A stretch of 64,000 nt of DNA, taken from positions 4,120,417-4,184,416 of the forward strand of contig CP099863.1 in NCBI GenBank assembly GCA_024134725.1. The letters are read 5' to 3'. The notes under the pieces were generated by a model that searched no databases, was not told the DNA's origin, and was given only the letters and a program-made list of their open reading frames with translations. The position numbers and the translations under genes are program-made. The stretch is from Bacillus sp. 1780r2a1. Its GTDB lineage: Bacteria; Bacillota; Bacilli; Bacillales; Bacillaceae_H. This document shows positions 1 through 7,739 of this stretch, piece after piece. Each line of letters starts with the position of its first letter. Positions within the stretch are counted from its first letter, which is position 1.

Positions 1-1
1 A

Positions 2-157
2 TTGTTACCCTACTCGGTTGTTTTTCCGTTAACATCTATTACTTATGTATGGACACTATTATTTGGCTACTTTTTGTTAAAAGAAAAAGTAACTGTCAAA
101 CAAATGATTGGATGTGCTCTTATCATTATTGGTTGTTTTATTATTGCTAATAGCTAA
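2..157 (+). CDS. DMT-type transporter, C-terminal fragment (EamA-like)
   Basis: An open frame runs in from the window edge and stops with TAA at 155-157. It encodes 51 residues made of two hydrophobic stretches around a short basic linker containing LLKEKVTVKQ. The patterns TYVWTLLFGYFLLKE and IGCALIIIGCFIIA are typical of the last two membrane helices of EamA-family drug/metabolite transporters. The substrate cannot be told. The next gene starts 27 bases on in the same direction, so the two may be co-transcribed. The SMR family has similar C-termini and is not excluded. Confidence 0.6.
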   Translation: MLPYSVVFPLTSITYVWTLLFGYFLLKEKVTVKQMIGCALIIIGCFIIANS

Positions 158-184
158 ACAGCAAAAAGGCAGGAGTTTGAATTT

Positions 185-1690
185 ATGAAAAGCTTAAAGA
201 TTGCAAGTATTTTATTACTTGTTTCAACCTTATTTTTAAAGTTTTCCAGTATGATTCGAGATTTAGTAATCGCTAACTTCTTCGGTACAAGCTATATCGT
301 AGATGCATATAACGCAGCGATGATTATTCCAAATGCATTTATTTTATTTATGCTTACGGGAATGAAAGATGCTTTTATCCCCAGCTACTTGAGCTATGAG
401 AAAGAAGGAAAAGGGAAATCTCATCTTACAAACATCGTAAAATCTACGTTTTTCATTTGCTTAGCCATTTCTATTATAGGATCAATAGCAGCATTCTTTT
501 ACTTTCCTGCTAGTTACCCTAACTTTTCTAAAGCAGCGATTGATATTGGTATCTATACCGCAATTCTATATTTTTTGTCTCTTTCTTTGGTAGGGGTAAA
601 CGCGGTATACGAAGGTGTATTTGATGCTAACAGTCAATATTCCTTCTCCGTATTCTCTCAAACAGTTGTTGTGTTGTTTACCATCCTAAGCACCATTTTA
701 CTTCAGGGTGTAATGGGTGGATACGCAATTGCATTAGGGTATCTCTTAGGGACTTTTGCTTCGTTTCTCATTAAAGTTGTGTACTTTAAGCCAAAAAACT
801 TGCTGCTATGGAAGCAGAAGATAGATAGAGAAGAAGTTAAAATCTTCTATAAAGTCTTTATACCTGTTGGGGTTACCATTATGGTGGGACAGATCAATTT
901 AACAGTCAATTTCTTTTTTGCAGGGGCATTTGGAGAAGGTGTTATTTCTTACTTGAACTATGCGTTTCGACTTGTTAGTATTCCTCAAGCCATCTTTGGT
1001 GTTACCGTTGCGACAATTATCTACCCACTGATTGTAAAAGCTCTTAACGATAAAAATGAAGAACGTTTCAAAACAGGTATCGAAAAAGGGTTAACATTTA
1101 TGTTGATGTTACTTGTTCCAACACTTGTCATTATGAGCTTTTATATGAAAGATATTGTTCAAATTGCTTATGAACGCGGTGCATTTGACGCTAATTCTAC
1201 TTTAAAAACCACTGATGCATCCTATTATTACTTTGGATCCGTATTCTTTTATTCACTACAAGCAATTTTAGCAAAAGGTTTTTATTCATTAGGAAAAGGT
1301 CATGTTATTATGCGCATCGGGCTACTATCAATCCTGCTGAATATCATTTTCAACCTAACATTTACGCAATTTTTAGGTTACCAAGGTCTTGCACTTTCAA
1401 TGTCTGTTGTAGGTTTTTTCTATACTGCCATTGTATTCATTATGCTAAACCGTCTTATAAATGGTTTCCACTTCCGCTATTTACTAACGGAAACCACAAA
1501 AATTTTAGTAGCTAGCATCCCCGTTATGATCGCTATGTACATCCTAAAAGATATACAGTTTGTAAACGATTTACATGTTCTGGTTCGATTTACGGTTGTA
1601 TGCTTAGTGGGAGGTTTAGTATACTTAATATCGACGTTTATATTTAAAGTAGATGGAATTATGATGGTTTTACGCAAACGAAAACGTTAA
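185..1690 (+). CDS. MurJ/MviN-like lipid-linked oligosaccharide flippase
   Basis: This 501-residue protein is almost entirely hydrophobic, with about 14 predicted membrane segments. The N-terminus (FSSMIRDLVIANFFGTSYIVDAY) fits the MviN/MurJ branch of the MOP superfamily, which flips lipid-linked cell-wall or polysaccharide precursors across the membrane. The length suits the family. The ATG is preceded by a GCAGGAG ribosome-binding site. A 25-base gap separates it from the downstream O-antigen-ligase-like gene, so an operon for a surface polymer is likely. Whether it is the essential lipid II flippase or a dedicated polysaccharide flippase cannot be decided; the neighbours favour the second. 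Confidence 0.72.
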   Translation: MKSLKIASILLLVSTLFLKFSSMIRDLVIANFFGTSYIVDAYNAAMIIPNAFILFMLTGMKDAFIPSYLSYEKEGKGKSHLTNIVKSTFFICLAISIIGSIAAFFYFPASYPNFSKAAIDIGIYTAILYFLSLSLVGVNAVYEGVFDANSQYSFSVFSQTVVVLFTILSTILLQGVMGGYAIALGYLLGTFASFLIKVVYFKPKNLLLWKQKIDREEVKIFYKVFIPVGVTIMVGQINLTVNFFFAGAFGEGVISYLNYAFRLVSIPQAIFGVTVATIIYPLIVKALNDKNEERFKTGIEKGLTFMLMLLVPTLVIMSFYMKDIVQIAYERGAFDANSTLKTTDASYYYFGSVFFYSLQAILAKGFYSLGKGHVIMRIGLLSILLNIIFNLTFTQFLGYQGLALSMSVVGFFYTAIVFIMLNRLINGFHFRYLLTETTKILVASIPVMIAMYILKDIQFVNDLHVLVRFTVVCLVGGLVYLISTFIFKVDGIMMVLRKRKR

Positions 1691-1715
1691 ATTTACTAAA
1701 ACAGGAGATTACTAT

Positions 1716-3089
1716 ATGAAGAACGCATACTGGTTATTTTTTCTGTTTGTTGGTTTTATTTCAATACAGCCAATTATTGATATGCTAACAACATATATGA
1801 TTTTAAATGTAGAAAGTCCTCTTTCAATCGGTGTAATCATCCGGTTCTTATATATGGTATTTGTGGGGATCATTTTACTGGTATTTTTTAAAAAGTCCAA
1901 GTGGGCCAAATATTCAATTCTCTATTTAATTGTTTTTGCATTATTCCTGGGTGTTAACATTTACTTTAACAGTCAATGGAAAGATCCTTATTACTTAGCT
2001 CAGGAAATAAAGTTCTTTAATAAAGTTGTTTATATGAACGTAACGCTCTTAGGTGCTATTGTAGTCTTTACAATGTATCGCCAATCTGTAAATGTTTCAA
2101 AAGCTCTCAACAAAAACTTATTGATTGCTTCTCTTATTATCAGCATTGTGTTCATTGTAACCATGCTTACAGGAACAGCCCTAGAGAGTTATCAATATAA
2201 TAAAACCGGATTCAAAGGCTGGTTTTATGCTGCTAACGAACTTGGAGCAATCGTTGCGCTACTGTTACCTTTAACACTTTTATTTGGATTAAAGAAAACG
2301 CAGTCCTTAAAGCAATTTTACTTTTGGATTCCATTTATCTTGCTTGCCATATCTTCAATTATGATTGGAACAAAAGTAGGGCTAGGAGCTGTCATTTTAT
2401 CGTTAGGTGTTGCATTTGTTGTATTAGTAATGAAACTATTTGCAACAAAGCAACGCGCAGTGAAGTCTAATTTAATTATCTCGATTCTTTTATTAATAGT
2501 AGTTGGAGTAACAACTCCTATTTCTCCTGCTTTTACAAACACATATGCGCATATCGATTTACTAGAAAATAAAAAGAAAGAACAGCAGCCACAACAGCCT
2601 GAAGATGAAAGTACTACTGACAAGAAAAAGAAAAAGCGACAAAAGTTAGACAATAGCGATATTGAAAACTTAATCTTAAGTAGTCGTGAAGACTTTTTAG
2701 CTCACCATAAGGAACAGTATAAAGAGGCTCCTATCGCTCGTAAGCTTTTAGGAATGGGATATGCAGGGAATTACACAGAAGAACAACCACCAAAGATGAT
2801 TGAAATGGACTTTTATGACCTTTTCTTCTCACTTGGTATTATCGGGTTTATCCTGTGGATTTTACCTCTTCTAATTATTGCTCTATACGTAGTAAAACGA
2901 TTCATTAGCGAACCTTCACAGCTTTGGAATGAGTCATTTATGATGTATAGCACATCTGTTGTACTGGCGCTAGGTATTGCGTTTGTTGCTGGTCACGTCT
3001 TTACGGCACCCGCTGTAACTATTTATTTTGCTGTAACAGCGGCATACCTTGCTTGTATACACTTTTATAAATCAAATACATTAGATTAA
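1716..3089 (+). CDS. O-antigen ligase/polymerase-like membrane protein
   Basis: The 457-residue protein has about ten membrane helices and one large hydrophilic loop around residues 280-345. The loop is rich in Lys, Gln and Glu (runs such as KKKEQQPQQPEDE and TDKKKKKRQK). This topology, with NRTG-like and glycine-rich helices flanking a long loop, fits the O-antigen ligase family (Wzy/WaaL/TuaE type), which polymerises or ligates lipid-linked glycans outside the membrane. A loop this charged is unusual. An ACAGGAG site precedes the ATG. It follows the MurJ-like gene by 25 bases and ends in a terminator. The polymer made is unknown; teichuronic acid or capsule are possibilities. Confidence 0.6.
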   Translation: MKNAYWLFFLFVGFISIQPIIDMLTTYMILNVESPLSIGVIIRFLYMVFVGIILLVFFKKSKWAKYSILYLIVFALFLGVNIYFNSQWKDPYYLAQEIKFFNKVVYMNVTLLGAIVVFTMYRQSVNVSKALNKNLLIASLIISIVFIVTMLTGTALESYQYNKTGFKGWFYAANELGAIVALLLPLTLLFGLKKTQSLKQFYFWIPFILLAISSIMIGTKVGLGAVILSLGVAFVVLVMKLFATKQRAVKSNLIISILLLIVVGVTTPISPAFTNTYAHIDLLENKKKEQQPQQPEDESTTDKKKKKRQKLDNSDIENLILSSREDFLAHHKEQYKEAPIARKLLGMGYAGNYTEEQPPKMIEMDFYDLFFSLGIIGFILWILPLLIIALYVVKRFISEPSQLWNESFMMYSTSVVLALGIAFVAGHVFTAPAVTIYFAVTAAYLACIHFYKSNTLD

Positions 3090-3092
3090 ATT

Positions 3093-3129
3093 AAAGCCGT
3101 TAGAGGTCTCCATCCTTTAACGGCTTTTT
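3093..3129 (+). terminator. Rho-independent terminator after the O-antigen-ligase-like gene
   Basis: Arms AAAGCCGTTA (3093-3102) and TAACGGCTTT (3118-3127) pair perfectly and are followed by further T residues, three bases after the stop codon. It closes the flippase/ligase transcription unit. Confidence 0.85.
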
Positions 3130-3257
3130 ATAACCTTTACAGGTAAAACCGTCTTTTGTTATTTACCTTTGATCTATCCTTCCAAAACATTTTCCCTTCA
3201 AAAGTATTAAATTTATGTTAAGATTGTAAAGCTATTATTTTTTTGGGGGAATGCTTT

Positions 3258-5330
3258 ATGTATCAACGCATCATTCAGTTTTTACCTACCTTTATCTTTT
3301 ACCTATTCCTAACCATATTTTTGTATGGGATAACAATAACTTTATCTACAGGCGACTTTAATCTCGCTTTTGATTGGGCGCAAATCCACACAGCATCTTT
3401 TATCGTACTTGTTAGTTTTATTTCTTTAATATTAAGCTATCTAACTTTTTGGGGGCTAGCCAAAAAAGAGCTAGTTACAAAGTTTGCCGAATCCAAACTT
3501 TATCACCTTGCTTCTGCATTTTCACTTGCAATCTTTATTGGTTTAGTAGGTGCCCTTCTGTTTCTTATCTATCATATTGATTTACATCAACCTGGTAAAT
3601 CAATTGAGTGGATTCAAGAATATACAGACCGCTACTTATTAAGCTCCTTTATTCTTTCTCTATTAACTTTTGGAGTTATTGTTTTAGCAGGGGAAGTCTA
3701 TATCGGTAGTGGAATTTCAATTTTATTGTTTTTTATTCTTGCCTTGACGAATTACTATAAAAAGATTTTTAGAAACGAACCCGTCTTCCCTAATGATTTT
3801 ATTCAAATTACGCAACTAAAAGATGTTATACCAATGATTCGAGATTCCATCTCGCTCTCAACTACCATACTCGTGGTAATTGGCTTAATAGCCTTGCTTG
3901 TTCTATGGTTCCGTTCACCTAAGCTCAAAATTGATTGGAGAATTCGTATTATACTTATTGTTCCAATTGTTTTTATCTCCAAATCATTTCTGTTTTTTGA
4001 AGATACCTTTGCGGCAAAGTACTATGAAAAATATTCAGCCATCATGCCGTGGAATCAGCAAAATAATTATTACTACAACGGCCCTGTTATTGGCATGATT
4101 TCGAACATCAAGACAAATATTCTAGAAGAGCCTGAGGATTACTCTGAAAAACGCGTCACAACCGTTATCGAGAATATGAAAAAAGAAGTAAAGCCATTCA
4201 ATGGTGATTCTAAAGCAGACAAAAAGCCAAACATTGTCTTTATCATGAATGAATCTTTTTGGGATCCTACCAAGCTAAACCTTTCTTTTTCACACGATCC
4301 ATTAGAGCATACAAAAGAGCTAATGAAGAAGTATCCTTCTGGGTCCATGCTCAGCCCTGCATTTGGTGGGGAAACAGCTAATGTAGAATTTGAAGCACTG
4401 ACAAGCTATTCAATGGATACATTTAACCCTGGAGGTTTACCATTTCAACACATTTTGAGCAAAAAAGAATATCCTTCGTTTGCTTCTTATCTAAATCAAT
4501 TAGGCTACTACACGGAAGCAATGCATCCAAATAATGGTATTATGTACATGCGCCAAAACGTCTATCCAAATCTAGGATTTGAAAAAAGTTTATTTATTGA
4601 TGAAATGGACTTTACAGAAAAGGATAACGAGGGATTTGTTTCAGACGACTCAGTTGTTAATCAAGTTTTAGATACGTTAAAGAAATCAGATAAACCAGCG
4701 TTTATTCACGCCGTGACGATTGGAAATCACCTTCCGTATCCGACTACAAAGTATAGTGGCGAAAAAACGATATCTGTTGAAGGAGACAACTTATCTCCTG
4801 AAATAAAAAGCGAAATTGAAATTTATGCTGAAGGTATTAAGCAGTCCGATGAAGCTCTGAAAAAATTAGAAACTGAAATACAAAAACTTGATGAACCCAC
4901 TCTAGTTGTATTTTGGGGAGATCATTTACCTGCTCTAGGTAAAAATCTTCAAGGCTATATAGAAGGCGGCTTTGGCAACACAGACGAATTTCAAAAATCA
5001 AAAGAATTTTATGAAACACCACTCTTATTCATGGCGAACTTTGATTTAAACATGGAGCAAGAATTAGGAGTGATTAGTCCGATGTATTTTGCACCGATGA
5101 TTGTAGATGAATTAAACTATCAGCCAACGCTATTTTATAGCTATTTATCAAAAATGAAAGAACATATTCCAGCTTTTCGTAAGCAAATTTATGTAAATGA
5201 TGAAGGAGAAGTTGTTCACGAGACTTCTTCTTTAAAACGAGACGCTATTCAATTCATGAAGCAATACCAGCTTCTAGAGTTTGATACGTTATCTGGAAAG
5301 CAATATGGAAAAGAGTTGCTGTATAAATAA
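3258..5330 (+). CDS. LTA-synthase-like sulfatase-fold phosphoglycerol transferase
   Basis: This 690-residue membrane protein has about five N-terminal helices (to roughly residue 250) and an extracytoplasmic alkaline-phosphatase/sulfatase-fold domain. Visible active-site elements are NIVFIMNESFWD (metal-binding Glu), GGETANVEFEAL (probable nucleophilic Thr, as in LtaS) and FWGDHLPAL (metal-binding Asp-His). LtaS enzymes move glycerol-phosphate from phosphatidylglycerol onto lipoteichoic acid. I chose the ATG at 3258, seven bases after GGGGGA; an upstream TTG in frame at 3243 lacks its own site. It differs enough from the usual YflE/YfnI type that another polymer substrate is possible. The neighbours also suggest surface polymer work. 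Confidence 0.75.
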   Translation: MYQRIIQFLPTFIFYLFLTIFLYGITITLSTGDFNLAFDWAQIHTASFIVLVSFISLILSYLTFWGLAKKELVTKFAESKLYHLASAFSLAIFIGLVGALLFLIYHIDLHQPGKSIEWIQEYTDRYLLSSFILSLLTFGVIVLAGEVYIGSGISILLFFILALTNYYKKIFRNEPVFPNDFIQITQLKDVIPMIRDSISLSTTILVVIGLIALLVLWFRSPKLKIDWRIRIILIVPIVFISKSFLFFEDTFAAKYYEKYSAIMPWNQQNNYYYNGPVIGMISNIKTNILEEPEDYSEKRVTTVIENMKKEVKPFNGDSKADKKPNIVFIMNESFWDPTKLNLSFSHDPLEHTKELMKKYPSGSMLSPAFGGETANVEFEALTSYSMDTFNPGGLPFQHILSKKEYPSFASYLNQLGYYTEAMHPNNGIMYMRQNVYPNLGFEKSLFIDEMDFTEKDNEGFVSDDSVVNQVLDTLKKSDKPAFIHAVTIGNHLPYPTTKYSGEKTISVEGDNLSPEIKSEIEIYAEGIKQSDEALKKLETEIQKLDEPTLVVFWGDHLPALGKNLQGYIEGGFGNTDEFQKSKEFYETPLLFMANFDLNMEQELGVISPMYFAPMIVDELNYQPTLFYSYLSKMKEHIPAFRKQIYVNDEGEVVHETSSLKRDAIQFMKQYQLLEFDTLSGKQYGKELLYK

Positions 5331-5386
5331 AAAAAGGTCTCTGATCTCCATTGATTTGTTTCAATGAGATTGGGGGACCTTTTTTC
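5331..5386. terminator. Bidirectional terminator between convergent genes
   Basis: An A-rich arm ending AAAAAAAGGTC and a second arm GGACCTTTTTT enclose an inner hairpin CATTG/CAATG with ATCTC/GAGAT. T runs occur on both strands, so it can serve the plus-strand transferase gene and the minus-strand exporter genes. Confidence 0.8.
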
Positions 5387-5387
5387 T

Positions 5388-5843
5388 TTATGGACGATAT
5401 TTTGCTTTCACATTTAATTTCGATTGTCGAATAATTTGGTTAACTACTTCCGAGAATACAATTCCAATGGCAATTGATCCTGAAATCATAAATGCTTTTG
5501 CAGCTAAGCTGATTGCTGTATTATAATCATTTTCCACGAAATTTCGCATGGCGTCATATGCAATGCCACCAGGTACAAGTGGGATGATACCCGCAACTGT
5601 AAAAATAATAATAGGCATGCGATATACCTTTGCATAGATTTGACTAATAATTGCAATAAAAAATGCGGATGCTACTGTACTTGGCACTTCATCAATATTA
5701 TACATCGTCATTAAAAAGTAAATTAACCAGCCAATCATTCCAACAAAACCACATTTTAATAATGATTCACGTGGAACATTAAAAATAATACCGAATGCGG
5801 CAGAAGCGATGAAGCTTGTAATAATTTGCTCGATAATTGTCAC
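5388..5843 (-). CDS. ThrE-type threonine/serine exporter, small subunit (YjjB-like)
   Basis: The 151-residue protein is hydrophobic with four or five helices. It contains GIIPLVPGGIAYDAMRNFV, characteristic of the ThrE C-terminal (YjjB, ThrE_2) domain. In actinobacteria the two ThrE halves are fused; in many Firmicutes and enterobacteria they are separate, as here with the partner 15 bases upstream. The pair is expected to export small amino acids or related acids such as succinate (family knowledge). The substrate in this organism is not shown by the sequence. Confidence 0.75.
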   Translation of the reverse strand: MTIIEQIITSFIASAAFGIIFNVPRESLLKCGFVGMIGWLIYFLMTMYNIDEVPSTVASAFFIAIISQIYAKVYRMPIIIFTVAGIIPLVPGGIAYDAMRNFVENDYNTAISLAAKAFMISGSIAIGIVFSEVVNQIIRQSKLNVKAKYRP

Positions 5844-5858
5844 ATGCAGCCCTCCTTC

Positions 5859-6620
5859 TTATAACAATGTAAATACAACTGCAATTCCAGCACCAATTGC
5901 AAAAGCCGTTAAAAAAGCCTCAGCTCCCTTAGATAAGCCTGACAACAAATGTCCTGCCATTAAGTCCCGTACAGCATTTGTAATTAACAGCCCTGGGACC
6001 AGAGGCATAACCGAACCAATAATAATTTTATCAAGTTCACTTCCAACACCAATCGTAACAAATAGCAGTGAGAGCGTACCGATGGTTAGTGAAGCCGTAA
6101 ACTCAGCAAAGAATTTAATTGGAATAATCCTATGGAAATAAACAAGTGTTAAAAACCCAAGCCCTCCTGCTAACATAGCTGGAATAAAATCTAACCACTG
6201 ACCTTGAAACATGATTAAAAAACAGCCGCTTGAAATAGAAGCTGCCGCAAGCTGGACCCATAGAGGAAACGCAACGTTTGATTCTGCGATATTTTCTAAA
6301 GCATCATATGCTTCTTCTAATTGCAATTGACCTTGGCTGATTTGACGTGAAACGCTGTTAACTAATGTTACTTTCTTTAGATCTGTTGTACGTTCTGAAA
6401 TACGTATAAGCTTTGTTTTGGTTGGCTCACTCGTCTCCAAAGAAAACATAATTCCCGTTGGAGTGACATAACTATGTGACGTTTTAATGCCAAATGAAGC
6501 AGCAATCCTCATCATTGTGTCTTCCACTCGATACGTTTCTGCTCCACTTTCCAACATGATTTTCCCTGCTAGTAAGCATACATCCATAATGTCATATCTA
6601 TCTAATTTCTTTTCTTTCAT
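5859..6620 (-). CDS. ThrE-type threonine/serine exporter, large subunit (YjjP-like)
   Basis: The 253-residue protein starts with a soluble region (to about residue 110) containing ESGAETYRVEDTMMRIAASFG, the signature of the YjjP/ThrE N-terminal domain. Five hydrophobic segments and a VMPLVPGLLITNAVRD motif follow, matching the motif in the partner protein. It is the first gene of a two-gene unit with the YjjB-like subunit and presumably forms a heteromeric exporter with it. A GGAGTGAG ribosome-binding site precedes the ATG. Confidence 0.78.
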   Translation of the reverse strand: MKEKKLDRYDIMDVCLLAGKIMLESGAETYRVEDTMMRIAASFGIKTSHSYVTPTGIMFSLETSEPTKTKLIRISERTTDLKKVTLVNSVSRQISQGQLQLEEAYDALENIAESNVAFPLWVQLAAASISSGCFLIMFQGQWLDFIPAMLAGGLGFLTLVYFHRIIPIKFFAEFTASLTIGTLSLLFVTIGVGSELDKIIIGSVMPLVPGLLITNAVRDLMAGHLLSGLSKGAEAFLTAFAIGAGIAVVFTLL

Positions 6621-6667
6621 CTTCTCACTCCAAACGTCTAAAGTCTGGTTTGTTTCTTACAGCATAC

Positions 6668-6697
6668 AGTGTATAAGAAATAAAGGATGATACGCAA
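6668..6697 (-). promoter_or_regulatory. Candidate SigA promoter of the ThrE-type pair
   Basis: On the minus strand TTGCGT (6692-6697) and TACACT (6668-6673) are separated by 18 bases, about 50 bases upstream of the start codon. A TATACA hexamer with a 16-base spacer overlaps and is an equal alternative. Confidence 0.4.
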
Positions 6698-6706
6698 TGC
6701 TTAATT

Positions 6707-6736
6707 AAAAAAAGTGTGGATTTCCCACACTTTTTT
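6707..6736. terminator. Terminator downstream of proB
   Basis: Arms AAAAAAAGTGTGG (6707-6719) and CCACACTTTTTT (6725-6736) form a perfect hairpin with a five-base loop, just past the proB stop codon. A/T runs on both sides mean it could work in either direction. Confidence 0.85.
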
Positions 6737-6737
6737 C

Positions 6738-7559
6738 TTAACGGACTTTTTGCTTTTGAGATAAAAACAACGTTCCTAGCTCTTTACCATTAATTAAATC
6801 GCGTAGGATAGCAGGGTCTTTTCCATTTGCTAAAATCACATTGATTCCTTCTAACGTAGCACGTTTCGCAGCCGTTAACTTTGTTACCATGCCGCCTGTT
6901 CCCACGGAGGACCCACTCCCTCCCGCAAACTCTTCTAGCTCTGGCGTAACTTTTTCAATAACTTTAATCAGCATCGAATTTTCATTTTTAGTTGGATCCG
7001 AGTCAAAGAAACCATCAATATCTGATAAGATAACTAGCAAATCAGCTTGAATAAGTACTGAAACAATAGCTGATAAATTATCGTTATCTCCAAAGCGTAC
7101 AATATTCTCAATTTCATCAATTGCTACGGTATCATTCTCATTAACAATTGGAATGACACGATCTTCAATTAACTTTTCAAATGTATTGACCACGTTGCTT
7201 CGAACGTGTTCATCTTCAATAACATCTTTGGTTAGCAACACTTGCCCAACAATATGACTATATTCTCCGAAAAACTTACTATAAATATGCATTAATTCAG
7301 ACTGTCCTACAGCTGCTGCTGCTTGCTTGTCACGAATTGACGTTGGTCGATTCGCTAACTTTAATTTCTTCACTCCCACCTGCACTGCACCCGATGTAAC
7401 CAAAATCACTTCTTTTCCAGAATTCATTAAATCAGACAAAACACGTGTTAGTTTTTCGATGCGCGCTAAATGAATCTCTCCGTTATCATACGTCAAAGTT
7501 GATGTCCCTACTTTGACTACGATACGTTTACAGCTATGTAATTGATCTCGATACCCCAT
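6738..7559 (-). CDS. proB: Glutamate 5-kinase, short form without PUA domain
   Basis: The protein phosphorylates glutamate to gamma-glutamyl phosphate, the first step of proline synthesis. It is an amino-acid-kinase fold: KRIVVKVGTSTLT (nucleotide loop), LVTSGAVQVG, VNENDTV and RFGDNDNLSA, then SDIDGFF and GTGGMVTKLTAA. At 273 residues it ends with the kinase domain, whereas common ProB proteins are about 365 with a C-terminal PUA domain. No proA lies next to it. I chose the ATG at 7559, ten bases after GGAGG; an in-frame ATG at 7568 nearly touches that site. It stands alone between a terminator and its own promoter, with no T-box leader visible. Confidence 0.85.
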   Translation of the reverse strand: MGYRDQLHSCKRIVVKVGTSTLTYDNGEIHLARIEKLTRVLSDLMNSGKEVILVTSGAVQVGVKKLKLANRPTSIRDKQAAAAVGQSELMHIYSKFFGEYSHIVGQVLLTKDVIEDEHVRSNVVNTFEKLIEDRVIPIVNENDTVAIDEIENIVRFGDNDNLSAIVSVLIQADLLVILSDIDGFFDSDPTKNENSMLIKVIEKVTPELEEFAGGSGSSVGTGGMVTKLTAAKRATLEGINVILANGKDPAILRDLINGKELGTLFLSQKQKVR

Positions 7560-7581
7560 GCTGTTCATTCCTCCAAAAGCT

Positions 7582-7604
7582 TATAATTTTTAAAAATTAT
7601 AGCA
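7582..7604 (-). promoter_or_regulatory. proB extended -10 within a 20-bp AT palindrome
   Basis: TATAATTTTTAAAAATTATA is a perfect palindrome at 7582-7601. Read on the minus strand, TGCTATAAT at 7604-7596 is an extended -10 element placed about 40 bases upstream of proB. The palindrome may only reflect the A/T-rich start region, or may be an operator or small hairpin. Confidence 0.45.
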
Positions 7605-7739
7605 GACTTCATGAGAAAAGTCTTATGGTTTTTCATTACATGATACTTTCTATTTTTGAAATTATTACCTTTATACATGGTTTAGATAACACATATAGTA
7701 GGAATATAACTAGAAAACGGGTGTGAAGGGATGAGATGA

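Noticed and set aside
6340..6358. TTTGACGTGAAACG resembling half of parS
   Set aside because: It matches parS at only about 12 of 16 positions with a broken left half and lies within a coding region far from the origin; likely chance.
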